This document shows, in pieces, positions 1 to 10,768 of a stretch of DNA of 64,000 bases. Position 1 is the first letter of the stretch; every line of letters begins with the position of its first letter. The notes beneath the pieces were generated by a model. That model made no database searches. It was not told where the DNA came from and saw only the letters and a list, made by a program, of their open reading frames with translations. Both the position numbers and the translations under genes were made by a program. Source of the stretch: Apoda limacodes (taxonomy: Eukaryota; Arthropoda; Insecta; Lepidoptera; Limacodidae); NCBI GenBank assembly GCA_946406115.1, contig OX291544.1, forward strand, positions 34,861,521 to 34,925,520. The letters are read 5' to 3'.

Positions 1-1080
1 AGTCATGAAGTAGGTGTTCGACTCAGGGGAGTCGAAAATTGGAACATATGGAAATTTCAAATAATTATTCTCATCAAAAGTAAAGGTTGCTATGATTTAT
101 TAACTCGCAAACCGGACGTCAAAGATAAAAGCCAAATGGATCTAGATGTCAAAGCTAAAGCTCTCTTAATTTCAAGGATGGAGGAATCGGTAATGTCAAA
201 CCTTACTTCATGTGAAACTGCATGTGACATTTGGTCAAAATTACGCACCATATACGAACAAGATTCTAGTATTAGTAAACATTTATTGCATCAACAATTT
301 TACAATTTGTCATATGACGGGAGTATAGCTTCCTTACTATCTAAAATTGAAGACTTGTCATCCAAACTCACTGCTCAAGGAGAAAAAATGTCGGACAGTA
401 TGGTCATAACTAAAGTGCTCATGAGTTTGCCACCAGAATACAGACACTTCATATCTGCTTGGGAATCTGTCCCCACAGCTTCACCGACAATCAACGAGCT
501 ATCAGCAAGATTGTACATAGAGGAAACGCGGTTACAACAAAGTGAAACTTCAGTTCAAGCCCTAGCCGTTAAATCACAGTCAATTAAATGTTTTAAATGT
601 CAGAAAGTAGGTCACTTCGCAAGGAACTGCCAATCCACATCAAATAATCGAAATTTAATTTGTCATTACTGCTGCAAGAGAGGACACAAAATTGAAAAAT
701 GTTTTCATCGACTTCTGAAGGAAAATAATTATAACAATAATTCATTTGTGACATCATCAGCTTTCATCATGCCGGAATGTACAGGTGATTGGATCTTTGA
801 CAGCGGTGCCAGTGAACATATGTGCTACGACAGAAGCTTGTTTGCAACGTTAGATGAAAACTGTCTGCAGCGAAAGGTCAGGATTGGTGATGGCTCCACA
901 CTGGATGTTCTCGGCACTGGTCGTATTATGCTACAAACATGGAACGGTAACTCTTGGATTGATACTTCTTTAGATAATGTACTTTATGTTCCTTCTTTAA
1001 AAGTAAATTTATTTTCAGTGTCTAAATGCTTAGATAAAAACTTTTTCTTAAAATCTGATTATATGTTCACCAAATTTTAG
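1..1080 (+). pseudogene. copia gag and protease segment
   Basis: This part encodes the RNA-binding capsid protein and the start of the aspartic protease. Two zinc knuckles of the form CX2CX4HX4C are visible at 589-630 (CFKCQKVGHFARNC) and 661-702 (CHYCCKRGHKIEKC). The protease site is the DSG triad at 799-807, preceded by the usual WIF. The frame is open upstream of the first Met (136), so that Met is not the true start. The frame ends in TAG at 1078-1080, and homologous sequence continues at once in frame 3 from 1083, so the stop comes from a frameshift near 1075. Confidence 0.88.
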
Positions 1081-1082
1081 AT

Positions 1083-2580
1083 AAATTTAATCAAGTTAGA
1101 GCTGTAGCTAATAGAACAGGTAAACTTTACTGTTTGGTTTATAGATATTTTGAAATTGATTGTGCAAATGTTGTAGATTTGTATGATTGGCACACCAGAT
1201 TTGCTCAACAAAATTTCAATCATGTAAAAAATTATTTAGAAGAACATAATATTAAATATACATCAAAAAAATCTTTTTGTGAAAATTGCCTTTTAGGTAA
1301 ACAACATAGAATTTCATACAAATTAAGTGAATCACGAGCTAGCTCAATTGATGAACTATTTCATGCTGATTTGTGTGGCCCTATGGAAGTGGCATCATTG
1401 GGGGGATCTAGGTACTTTCTTTTGTTGACAGATGACTTTTCAGGTTATAAATATGTTTACTTTTTAAAAAATAAAAACGAAGTGTGTAAATGTTTAGAAA
1501 ATTTACTTAATTTAGTACAAAATCAGACAGGTAAATCAGTAAAATTTTTGAGAACAGATAACGGTTTAGAATTTTTAAATAGTGATGTTAGAACTTTACT
1601 ACAGAAGTTTGGAATTGTCCACCAAAAGTCAGTTGTGTACACCCCACAGCAAAATGGTCGGGCTAAGCGAGCCAACGGGACAGTATTGGAGGCCGCAAGA
1701 ACCCTAATTGCTGGAATGTCAAAGTCACTTTGGGCAGAAGCTGTCAATGCAGCTGTTTTCACACTTAACCGCTGTGGTGCCAGCCCAGTAATTAACAAAA
1801 CACCATTTGAACTTTGGACAAATAAATCATTTGATATTTCATTCTTACAAACTTTTGGTAAGAAAGTAGCTGTTCATATTCCTAAACAGAAGCGTCAAAA
1901 ACTAGATATGAAAAGTAAATTTGGAATATTTGTTGGTTATGAAAGTGAAGTTAAAGGATATAGAGTTTGTTTTAATAACAATGTTATAGAGACAGTGCGT
2001 GATGTGGTTTTAATTCCTGATGAGTCGAATGTTCAAGAAAATTTGCAGGTTGGTTTAAGGAATCTTGAGGCTGAATCAAGTGAGATGTGTGAATGTGAGA
2101 ATGAAGAATTGGTTAGTTTGGACAGAATAGACAGACAGACAGAAGAAAGAACTGTGCATGAAAAGCAGGAGAGTGAAAGTGTTATACCTGGTGCGAAGGA
2201 AAATGTACAGGGAAAGTCAGGAAAGGATATACAGCTAGAGGATGCTGGAATGCAAGGGAACAGAGAGGAGTTACAGGAAAATACCTTAGGTGGGATGTCA
2301 GATAGAAACAGAATGAAACTAAGGGATAGGTCAAAGTTAAGCTCTCTAAAATATCTTGAACATTTTGATAGTATAGATTATGCTTTTTTGAGTGAAAGTG
2401 ATGAACCACAATCGTACCAGTTGGCTATTGAAAGTCCTGAATCTCAACTATGGTCTGAGGCAGTTGACAAGGAAATACAGGCTTTGTAATCCAACAGGAC
2501 GTGGGAAGTAGTGGATAATTATGAAGGAAAGGTTATAGACACAAAGTGGGTGTTTAAGAAGAAAAAGGACAGTGACGTAT
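1083..2580 (+). pseudogene. copia integrase and start of RT
   Basis: The GAG-pre-integrase HHCC zinc site is visible (WHTRF...H, then CENCLLGK), followed by the catalytic core. The first Asp is in HADLCGP (1368-1370) and the second in RTDNGLEF (1557-1559). At the position of the catalytic Glu the codon is AAG (Lys) at 1665-1667, in NGRAKR, 36 residues after the second Asp as in DD35E. A catalytically null integrase is therefore predicted. A charged linker follows, then an in-frame TAA at 2487. The frame continues to WEVVDNYEGK and WVFKKKKDSD, the start of the RT domain, before another stop near 2579. Confidence 0.87.
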
Positions 2581-3010
2581 AAGGCACGATTGGTAGCTCG
2601 CGGTTTCCAACAACAAGGTGTTTCTTTTGAAGAAATATACGCTCCAGTTACCAGTTTGACCACTGTGCGGTGTCTTATTTCGGTTGCTGCATACTTTAGT
2701 TGGCAATTACATCAAGCTGATATCTGTAGTGCATTTCTTCACAGTAGTATTGATGAAAATATTTATATATACTTACCTGAGGGTCACTGTCAACACGGGA
2801 AAGTAGGTAAATTAAAAAGAGCTATTTATGGGTTAGGTATTGGTATGATACTTTTAACGACCATATGTTAAGCAAAGGTTTTGTTAAGTCAAAAACTGAT
2901 GTGTCTTTATAGTAAACTTTCTGGTGAAGAGAAAATATATTTAATTTTGTATGTTGATGATATTTTGTATACAGCGTCTCATGAAGCATTCATTTTGGAG
3001 TTAAAAAATG
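2572..3010 (+). pseudogene. copia reverse transcriptase, split in three frames
   Basis: The typical copia RT phrase YKARLVARGFQQ starts after a frameshift. The catalytic region QADICSAFLH (Asp kept) and AIYGL follow. The frame shifts near 2838: WYDTFNDHMLSKGF is read in another frame to a TAG at about 2912. The YVDDI box is intact at about 2950-2964, and a further shift follows near 3010. It is a relic of an RNA-dependent DNA polymerase and cannot be translated as one protein. Confidence 0.85.
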
Positions 3011-3049
3011 ATTTAACTAAATATTTCAAGACTTGAATTTGATTTAGGT

Positions 3050-3910
3050 TTGGCTTCTCATTATTTGGGTTTAATAATACAGCAATGTAGTGACTGTATT
3101 ACTATTGATCAGACAGCTTATTTGACTGAAGTGTTGAGAAAATTCAATATGCTAGACTGTAAAAGTGTAACTACACCAATAGAGAGTAATTTTGATACAA
3201 GTGTTTTGTCAAAAGATAAGTCAGAATCAGCTGATATTGAAAATAAATGCCGTAGAGTAATAGGTTGTATAATGTTTGCTATGTTAGACACAAGGCCTGA
3301 TTTGTTTGTTGCAATTAGTATTTTCAGTAGGTTTCAAAGTTGTGCTAGTGAACAATTGTGGAAATGTTTAAAACATGTAATGAGATACATTAAAGGAACT
3401 TTAAATTTAAAAATCAAGTATGTAAAATCAAGCTCATGTAATATACTACAGGCTTATGTGGATGCAGATTGCGCAGGGGACACTATAAGCAGAAAGTCTA
3501 CTTCGGGCTACTTTGTTATGCTGTTCAATAATCCAGTTATGTGGTGTAGTAAGAAACAAAATTGTGTTGCACTCTCATCCACAGAAGCAGAGTATATTGC
3601 CTTAAGTCAATGTATTGCTGAAACTTGTTGGTTAAAAAATGTCATGTTAGAAATGAAAATTGTAAGTGATAAAATTATTGTTCATGTTTTTGAGGATAAT
3701 CAGTCAGCTATATGTGCAGCGAATAATAGAGTACAACCTAAACGTTTAAAACATATTGACATCAGATATCATTTTACTCAAGAACAAATTTGTAATGGCA
3801 ATGTAAAATTATAATATATATGCAGTAAAAACCAGTTGGCAGATTTTCTGACAAAACCATTAAAAAGAGTTAGATTTGAATATTTGAGAAGTAGTATAGG
3901 ATTGTTTTAA
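3050..3910 (+). pseudogene. copia RNase H and pol C-terminus
   Basis: The connection domain SHYLGLIIQ and the RNase H core are visible: YVDADCAGD, STEAEYIAL, EDNQSAIC and HIDIRYHF, with the acidic residues kept. A TAA at 3812-3814 interrupts the frame. The same frame then gives the conserved copia terminus NQLADFLTKPLKR and ends at TAA 3908-3910, so the pol gene originally ended there. The 3' untranslated part runs to the purine tracts before the LTR. Confidence 0.87.
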
Positions 3911-4187
3911 AAATCTGGATTGGAAAAGTAGGTATAAAGATAAATATTGTTTAGTTTTGTTTTTCTGTAAACATTGATATCTATAAATACTTTTACTTTA
4001 TGTAGTTTACCTGACAATAGCCCAATTATTATAATTTTTTATATGACCATTGAAACTATTATATTAAAACTTAAGGGGGAGGAATTAATTGTAATAATTT
4101 TGGTCAAATGGGAGTATTGAAATTTTTGTTAAGGAGGAGATGTGTACTATTTTTATTTAGAGGTTTTTTGTTACTTGTCGTTTCATT

Positions 4188-4206
4188 AAGGGGAAGTGTT
4201 AATAGA
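4188..4206 (+). repeat. copia polypurine tract and start of split 3' LTR
   Basis: TTAAGGGGAAG is followed by TGTTAATAG, the usual junction of a polypurine tract and an LTR that starts TGTT. The LTR is cut after about 10 bases by a LINE poly(T) stretch. An alternative LTR start is TGTGTACT at 4141 after AAGGAGGAGA. No intact partner LTR is in the window to decide. Confidence 0.5.
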
Positions 4207-4270
4207 TTTTTTTTTTTTTTTATACCACTAAGGTGGCAAACAAGCCTACGGCCGGCCTGATGGTAAGCGG

Positions 4271-7246
4271 TCACCGTAGCCTATGGACGCTTGCAACACT
4301 AGGGGCATCACTCGCGCGTTGCCGACCCTTCAGAAATCTAATAACTTCTTTTTTGAAGAACCCCATACTGTAGTCCTTAGAGAAAACCTTGGCAGGGAGC
4401 TCATTCCACAACCCAAGGGTTCGCGGGAGGAAGTTTCTCTGAAACCGCACTGTACGCGACCATTTTGGTTCCAAAGTGTGAGAATGAATTCCCTGTCGAT
4501 GGCGAGCGGTGCGATGGTAGAAAGTAGCCGTGGGCATCATTTCAAACAATTCCTCAGAACACAATCCATTGTACAAGCGGTAGAACACACACAGGGAGGC
4601 AAAGTCTCTCCTCAGACTTAAGGGCTCGATAACGCAAGTGAGTTTGGGATCGTCGACAATTCTCACAGCCCGTTGTTGAACCGAGTCAAAAGGGTCAAGC
4701 TGGTATCCGGGTGCACCCGCCCAGAGATGGCAGCAGTACTCCATATGGGGCCGGACTTGCGACTTGTAAAGTAGCAACCTTTGCCCCGACGTAAAGTACT
4801 GCTTCGCTCTTTTGAGTACACCAAGTTTTCTGGACGCCAGCTTTACCTTGTCTAGCAAATGATCTCGGAACTGAACATCGCTGGAGATGTCAACGCCAAG
4901 GATCCCAATGCTCTTGGAGATGGAGAGGGGAGTGTTCTGGAATTGTGGGACTACAGTGAATGGGGTTTTCTTAGCGGTGAACGCGCAGACTTGTGTCTTT
5001 GAAGGGTTGAATCGGACCAAGTTTTCCCGCCCCCAGTCAGAGACCTTGGACAGACCGATCTCGATTTGAGACACAAGTTCTTCACGCTTTTCTTCCACAA
5101 CGGAACGTGGGATGCTTGCACGGCCCGTGTAATAAGCGTCTCCAGTACTGTCATCTGCATAGCAATGTATGTTGTTGATGTCCAACATATCATTGATGTG
5201 CAGTAGGAACAGTGTAGGAGACAGCACAGAGCCTTGCGGGACACCAGCATTAATGTCCATGCTATCAGAGCAACTACCGTCAACTACGGCTCGTATGCTT
5301 CTGCCGGACAAAAAGCTAGCCACCCATTTGCACAAACCCTCGGGCACTCCGTAAGAAGGCAACTTCGATAGAAGACCCCGGTGCCAGACCCGATCGAACG
5401 CCTTCGCTATGTCTAGGCTACATGCCAATGCCTCCCCCTGACTCTCAATGGCTAGTGCCCATCGGTGTGTGAGATACACTAGAAGGACTAGAAGGTTACC
5501 AGTTGAGCGACCGTGGCGAAAGCCATATTGACGGTCACTGATCAGGTCGTGTTTTTCTAGGTATCTCAAAAGCTGTGTGTTGATCACACGCTCCATCACC
5601 TTGGAGAGGAGAGAGGTTATAGCGATAGGCCTGTAATTCGATGGATCTGATCTATCGCCCTTTTTGGGCACCGGGTGCACATTTGCAGTCTTCCATGAAG
5701 ACGGAAATTGCCTAGTGTGGTAGGAAAGCGTGAAGAGGCGCGTGAGTACAGGACATAACTCAGGAGCACACTGCTTAAGCACCACTGCTGGTATGCCGTC
5801 TGGCCCACTCGACTTATGAACGTCTAGGGAAAGCAACGCCCGCCGGACCTCGCGCTGTGTTATAGAGATTTCCGGCATGGTCTTACCGCACCACGGTAAA
5901 GTAGGTGGTACAGCGCCTTCGTCGTTCACATTCGAGTTAGAGGCAAAGAGACTGCCCAATAGATCGGCTTTCTCTTTTGCACTGTGGGCCAAGTCACCAT
6001 CGGTCTTTCGCAGTGGTGGTAATGACGACTGGCAGAAGTTCCCCTCGGCAGCTTTAGCAAGCGACCAGAAAGCACGACTCCCAGAAGGATAGCTCGCAAG
6101 TCGCCCACCTATTTTGCCGATGAATTGGAATTTTGCTCTGGCAGTTGCTTTCTTACTGAACCTCGAGGCAGCATTTAATTTGCGTTTTAACTCAGAAATA
6201 TTCGGATCCTTATTATTACGAGCCGTGGTCCAAGCCTCATACGCAGTTTGCTTAAGAATTTTAGCTTCTCTGCAAGGCCTATTAAACCACGGTCGTTTTT
6301 TGACGCCGGCAGCTACTCGCAGGTTAGGAATGAAACATTCCATACCAGCGAGGATTGTCTCAGTGACTGCGGCTGCGCAGACGTCAGGATCTTCTGAGCT
6401 ATAGCAGATCTGCCTCCACGGGTACGATGCATAAAATTCTCGCAATCCATCCCAGTCTGCCGACTTATAATGCCACACACGACGCCAATTAGTTGGCCCA
6501 GAAGGATCAGGTTGTGTGCATGACATTTGAGTCCGGATGAGACAGTGGTCCGAGGAGCCAAGAGGCGCATCCACTGAGACGGAGTATCCCTCCGGACGTG
6601 TAGTCAGCAGAAGGTCCAGTAAGGAGCTTGTATGGTCCTCAATATCTGGTATTCTCGTTGGAGAAAGTACCAGCTGAGAGAATCCATAGGTCAGAGCAAA
6701 TTCATGAGCAGATATCCCTGCATAGTTATTGGTTCGAGAACTGAGCCACTCACGATGGTGGGCGTTAAAGTCTCCCAAAATAACTAATTCTGCTGTAGGA
6801 TATTGCTCTAGAACTTTGTCAGTCGTCAAACTCAGGTGCGTGAAGAGTCGAGTTACGTCCGTGTCACCGCTATGAGACCTGTATAGGCACGCATAGATAC
6901 GAGTGTGGCCCCCATGATCTACGCGCACCCACAATATCGACAGGTCCCTGTCTTCAAGGCTATGAAGTCGGCGACAGCAGATATCCTCCCGGACGAACAT
7001 ACATACACCGGCACGACTCAAAAAATTGTGCTCGAGTTTGTAGCCGGGATAACGAAGGTATGATGTGTCGGCCGGGCAGGATATCTGCGTCTCCGTTAGA
7101 AAAAGAATGGTTGGCTGCGCAGTCTCGAGATGGTGATGGACTGCGTTAAGATTTGCGTGAATACCCCTTATGTTGCAAAAATCCACATTATATGTTGATG
7201 GAGTAGCCGCTGTCAAAACTCTTTTCTTTTTTCTGTTCCTGGCCAT
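4271..7246 (-). CDS. LINE1 endonuclease-reverse transcriptase, intact 991 aa
   Basis: The product would nick target DNA and copy the element's RNA at the nick (target-primed reverse transcription). The N-terminal apurinic-type endonuclease (about residues 20-240) keeps its key residues: TET (E52), LGDFNAHH (D159, N161) and SSDHC (D233, H234). The RT domain (about 490-760) has NYRPIAITSLLSKV, the first catalytic Asp in LDIAKAFD (611-618), GVPQGS (668-673) and YADD (696-699). The C-terminal region carries the LWN-type motif LGLWNELP near the end. The ORF runs through without stops and ends about 50 bp from the poly(A) tail. Met at 7246 is chosen because it precedes the endonuclease by about 20 residues. 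The CR1/Jockey group fits, exact clade unassigned. Possibly still competent, or a source copy; expression is unknown. Confidence 0.93.
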   Translation of the reverse strand: MARNRKKKRVLTAATPSTYNVDFCNIRGIHANLNAVHHHLETAQPTILFLTETQISCPADTSYLRYPGYKLEHNFLSRAGVCMFVREDICCRRLHSLEDRDLSILWVRVDHGGHTRIYACLYRSHSGDTDVTRLFTHLSLTTDKVLEQYPTAELVILGDFNAHHREWLSSRTNNYAGISAHEFALTYGFSQLVLSPTRIPDIEDHTSSLLDLLLTTRPEGYSVSVDAPLGSSDHCLIRTQMSCTQPDPSGPTNWRRVWHYKSADWDGLREFYASYPWRQICYSSEDPDVCAAAVTETILAGMECFIPNLRVAAGVKKRPWFNRPCREAKILKQTAYEAWTTARNNKDPNISELKRKLNAASRFSKKATARAKFQFIGKIGGRLASYPSGSRAFWSLAKAAEGNFCQSSLPPLRKTDGDLAHSAKEKADLLGSLFASNSNVNDEGAVPPTLPWCGKTMPEISITQREVRRALLSLDVHKSSGPDGIPAVVLKQCAPELCPVLTRLFTLSYHTRQFPSSWKTANVHPVPKKGDRSDPSNYRPIAITSLLSKVMERVINTQLLRYLEKHDLISDRQYGFRHGRSTGNLLVLLVYLTHRWALAIESQGEALACSLDIAKAFDRVWHRGLLSKLPSYGVPEGLCKWVASFLSGRSIRAVVDGSCSDSMDINAGVPQGSVLSPTLFLLHINDMLDINNIHCYADDSTGDAYYTGRASIPRSVVEEKREELVSQIEIGLSKVSDWGRENLVRFNPSKTQVCAFTAKKTPFTVVPQFQNTPLSISKSIGILGVDISSDVQFRDHLLDKVKLASRKLGVLKRAKQYFTSGQRLLLYKSQVRPHMEYCCHLWAGAPGYQLDPFDSVQQRAVRIVDDPKLTCVIEPLSLRRDFASLCVFYRLYNGLCSEELFEMMPTATFYHRTARHRQGIHSHTLEPKWSRTVRFQRNFLPRTLGLWNELPAKVFSKDYSMGFFKKEVIRFLKGRQRASDAPSVASVHRLR

Positions 7247-7780
7247 TTTGTTTGAAGTTACTTAGACTACGGATGAGGATTCACTGCACAGACAGCTTAG
7301 AAGACAAAAAGTTGCGGTACTAAGACTGCCGAAGCTCAACACAGATGATACGGTTGCTGGCACGGCGGGCGGAAGGGCCCCTGATCCCCCTCTGTTGTAG
7401 TAGCCGGGTCCACTCCGGTCTCCTTCTCCGGCACGACTACTACTTCAGAGACTTTACACAGGTTGGCGGATCAGCCTCCCAAGGCGAAGATTAAGTGATC
7501 CCTGGGTTCGGGAACCCGTTCAACCTGCGGGCGGCCAGCGGTCAGCCGTTTCATCAGGTCTCCCTGACCGCCGAACCAGCACGCCGCGTCTACGCCGAGC
7601 AATGACAGCAACAAGCACCGTCGGTCCTCCGCTGTCCGCGCAGCGAATCCTCAAAGAGAGAGCTCTGGCAACCTTACTCACCGCCAGGAACACAACACTA
7701 CTCAATGTTAGTGTTATTGTGGCCGCGGTTTTCTGTAAGGTGGAGGTACTTCCCCAGTTCGGGCCGCTCATTCGAGCAAG
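7247..7780 (-). promoter_or_regulatory. LINE1 5' UTR
   Basis: GC-richer sequence between the ORF start and the 5' end, shared with 17150-17735 and, for its outer part, with 48413-48616. In Jockey-type LINEs the 5' UTR usually carries an internal promoter, but none is proven here. I see no conserved ORF1; the short ORFs in it are not kept between copies. Confidence 0.55.
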
Positions 7781-7788
7781 TGCTAATA

Positions 7789-7850
7789 CTTTAATAAATA
7801 GTTGTAAATACTCCGTGTTTGATTTCCTCCAACCTGCCTCAAGAAAACAT
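7789..7850 (+). repeat. probable remainder of the split copia 3' LTR
   Basis: After the right target duplicate the sequence reads CTTTAATAAATAGTTG and ends near AAAACA at about 7850. An AATAAA signal and an ACA end facing a TGT start at 4197 or 4141 suit an LTR cut in two by the LINE. The joined LTR would be about 70-135 bp, which is short, so this remains an inference. Confidence 0.4.
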
Positions 7851-8712
7851 TTTCAACGGTGAAAATATTTGATTTTTTTATTTTTAATTTATATAACCTA
7901 TCATATTACATTAACTTTCTCCATTCAAAAGTTAACTTAAAATTATGTTAGTTTACATCACTTTCTTCTCTTCAAAAGTATTATTATAAGTTATTTACTT
8001 AATAACTTAATGCGCTTTATGAATGCAAAATAAGTTATTATAAAAATAAGAAAAATATTTGATTAAGTTTCTATTATACCATTACAAAAAGAAGTAAAAG
8101 TTGGCGATAGAAAACCCGTCAGTCCCATTTACTTATGCTTACGTTACGAGGCTTATTACTTTATTCAAGTACCTAAGTACAACCTATAGCCTTATATACC
8201 AATATCCCTACAGATGTCGTCAACAATGTGTAATACACAAGGATAATTTTAAAAGTATCTTGTACTTACATATTAGTTGTTATGATATTTTGGGTTGTGA
8301 AGGCTTTTGGCACAATATACCTACATAAACATTCAAAACATATATATAGCAAATAGTCTTATTTGCTATATTAAAAGAGATTAACACAAAACTAACATTG
8401 CAAACATTTGATTGGAAATTTAATGCCCCAAGTGCTGCTTGGTGGGGAGGATTTTGGGAAAGATAAATACGGATTTTAAAAGATTTACTCCGGAAAATGC
8501 TAGGCAAGGCTTCATTGAGCTACGTTGAACTTGAAACCTTAATTTGTGATTGTGAATTTACCATGAATTCCAGGCCTATTACTTTTATGGCAAGTGACAC
8601 AGAAAATCTCAATCCTTTAACGCCAGCGTGTTTTATTACTCAAACGAAAACGGATGACTTAGATGTTTTAGATTAGAATATTTTAAATTTACTTTTACGT
8701 TATTTACAAATA
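7851..8712. other. AT-rich stretch, no gene seen
   Basis: Short random-looking ORFs only. I see no repeat shared with the rest of the window. Confidence 0.5.
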
Positions 8713-10183
8713 GTCCGGGACCGCTAAGTTTTGAGGTTTCGAAAATTCTAAAGTTGTTCGTTTTTCACATATAGTTTCCAGACCATTTGCCCAACCTAAT
8801 ACAACAGTTTGTGTCATCTCAGGTGTTTTTCTTAGGTAGAAATTTAGGTATTTGTGTTTTTGAACATATTCGGACGAAAAGAAAATTAGAGATGAAAATT
8901 TTACTTTTACGGTAATAATGAAGTAGTAATATATACGCTTTTTGTGTCATTTTTATCCACCGGAATAGTGATATTTGAACAATACCTAATTCATCGCCTT
9001 AATAGCTCTGAAAAAATATTACAGTGGGTAAAATAAGCTTTACGCGTTTTTGATCGATGGTATCTGTTGCTAAACCAAATTTGTGCAAATTTTTTTATTT
9101 TTTTGTTAAAACAACCTATTAATGCCACACAAGATAATTAAAGTTATTAAAGTTTACGTTTACACTATTATAGTGGCGTAATGAGACAATATTTATAATT
9201 TGTGTCACTTTTGTCCATGAAATCTTATGATTTGACAAAACGGTAACTTTAGTTCGCGAGTCGCACCGGACGGCACGACACGAGGCGGCGCGCGGCAGCA
9301 CCGCGTCGTGGTCCGCCATGTAATTTCGAATATGTAGGCAGGACTTGCATTTCATTCAAAATTCAATTCATTTCATCAAACAAAAGGCATATAATCTCAC
9401 TAACGTTTCAGCGGCAAGTACGTGCGTTTATTTTGTTAGCTGCTGAGCACGGGTCTCCACCTACGCGATATATAGTGTAGTCCACGCGGGCAGAGCTGCA
9501 GCCAAAGGCTAGTGTTGTATAAATTACATAAATAGTTTGTGTTCTTTATACTGATTCTTGTAGATGATCAAAAAAGGGCATCCGAAAATTTCTTTAAATC
9601 TGTTCTAATCGCACAAATCATAGAAATTAGTCGATCGCAACAACCCATCGGCAAGCGTGACTAAAATGTACGCTATCTCACCCAGCGGCCAGCGCAAGCT
9701 TTATTGTCCAAGTGAGACGAACTATTATTTTGTATCTAAAATACCGCGTCAAAAATTATGAAAATACCATTGGTTTAGTGTGATTTTAAAAAATGAACTC
9801 AAGTTAGATAATTGAAACATTGAAAAAAAAAACCATGTTTCTATAGGAATTATTTTTGAGTTTGCGTACCTACTCTATGTTATTTATTTACGTCTAAAGT
9901 ACGTGTTTAAAAACGATTTTTTTGACATTTAAGTATATAATTCTTAGTTTTAGATATTAAATATTTAACAGTGGAATCAGGGCCGGATTTAGAAGTCTGA
10001 AGGCCTCGGGGCAACAAAGGAGTGGAGAGGCCTCCAAATAATTTGCCAAATAAAATGAACATTTTTTTCATATTTTCGAGTCGAGTAGAGTTTTTAAATA
10101 ATTCATTGTGTATGCAAATAAATTCATATAGTATTAAACAAAAATATAATCGAAAACAACAATATTCTGAAATAAAATTTAAT

Positions 10184-10333
10184 GTTAACGAGCGAATCCT
10201 TCCGAGCTTTTTTCGTCGAAAAATCGTTGATAATGTCGCTGAAATGCAGTTCCATGAGAAAATCGCTTTCAATTCTCAGGAGAGAAAGTTTTTGTCTCAA
10301 CGTGGTTCGAAGCCTATTTTTTATGATTTTCAT
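10184..10333 (-). pseudogene. hAT transposase C-terminal (dimerisation) remnant
   Basis: The minus-strand peptide contains LRTTLRQKLSLLRIESDF, then FSDIINDFSTKKARK. This follows the ending common to ZBED/hAT-type transposases (R-S/T-T-...-Q-L...LSIE...DII-DFA-KKAR). About 50 residues survive. The rest of the transposase was lost or displaced by the LINE2 insertion starting near 10366. Its place near the left terminus fits a transposase gene read right to left. Confidence 0.65.
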
Positions 10334-10365
10334 TTTTCAAAATCAGCACTCTCCAGTGAAAAGTA

Positions 10366-10768
10366 AAATGTTAGGTACTCAATTAGCCCTCTTCGCGGAC
10401 CATACCGCTGTTTACACCGCCGCAATCGCATTCAATCCGCAATCACCGCCCTAGGCGAATGGTTTCCACCCCATACTAGCATACTCTAGTGTCGTCTATG
10501 CGTTGTCTAAACGCAACCTCCATAGACTCCAGACCCTCCAAAACCGCTTCCTCAGAGCTGCCTCCGGAGTCCCCTGGTTCGTCCGGAATGCGGACCTACA
10601 CACGGACTTCGAGCTCCCCACGATTCCCCAATACTTCAAAGACCTGGCAATCCGCTTTTTCGAGCGTACGCCCAATCACCCGAACCGATTCATTGTGCAA
10701 TCTACCCCCCGACCAGCCACGGCATGGTCGAAAAACCATTGTTAGGCTGCCTCGGCAAATAAGCATAC
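10366..10768 (+). pseudogene. LINE2 RT fragment and C-terminus
   Basis: GTQLALFADHTAVYTA is the RT active-site strand with the FADD box changed to FADH. A deletion follows, and the C-terminal part LHRLQTLQNRFLRAA, FELPTIPQYFKDLAIRF and PATAWSKNHC ends in a stop at 10743-10745. The same phrases occur in the minus-strand copy at 60666-63060. The sequence then enters the 3' UTR and is cut by LINE1 near 10769. The 3' UTR resumes at 13193. Confidence 0.82.

Larger units (their letters stand above)
1..4206 (+). mobile_element. Ty1/copia LTR retrotransposon, 5' end outside window
   Basis: The order gag, protease, integrase, RT, RNase H is that of copia (Pseudoviridae-type) elements; gypsy elements place integrase last. 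The reading frame is open from base 1, so the 5' LTR and gag start lie outside. Frame changes near 1075, 2575, 2840 and 3010 and in-frame stops at 2487 and 3812 show the copy is dead. Purine tracts that could prime plus-strand synthesis lie at 4131-4140 and 4188-4196. Each is followed by TG, so the 3' LTR starts at 4141 or 4197. The LTR is then interrupted by a LINE and seems to resume at 7789. Confidence 0.9.
4207..7780 (-). mobile_element. LINE1 copy 1: near full-length Jockey/CR1-like LINE
   Basis: A non-LTR retrotransposon on the minus strand: poly(A) tail (T run 4207-4221), about 50 bp of 3' UTR, one long EN-RT ORF (4271-7246) and about 530 bp of 5' UTR. Compared with copies at 15470-17735 and 48413-48616, this copy lacks the outermost ~85 bp of the 5' end. 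It is flanked by an imperfect 11-bp target duplication, AAGTGTTAATA (4194-4204) and AAGTGCTAATA (7778-7788). The last bases before the right duplicate could belong to either. No separate ORF1 with zinc knuckles was found. Confidence 0.9.

Noticed and set aside
1523..2663. Minus-strand ORFs over the copia element
   Set aside because: Shadows of the plus-strand integrase and RT frames; no domain recognisable.
4207..4221. T run as a transcription terminator
   Set aside because: It is the poly(A) tail of the minus-strand LINE.
4951..6570. Extra ORFs on both strands within LINE1
   Set aside because: Overlap the intact 991-codon frame and lack their own motifs.
9119..9355. 78-codon minus-strand ORF in the left arm of the nest
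   Set aside because: It is made by a GC-rich block of the inverted arm; the right arm does not keep the frame.
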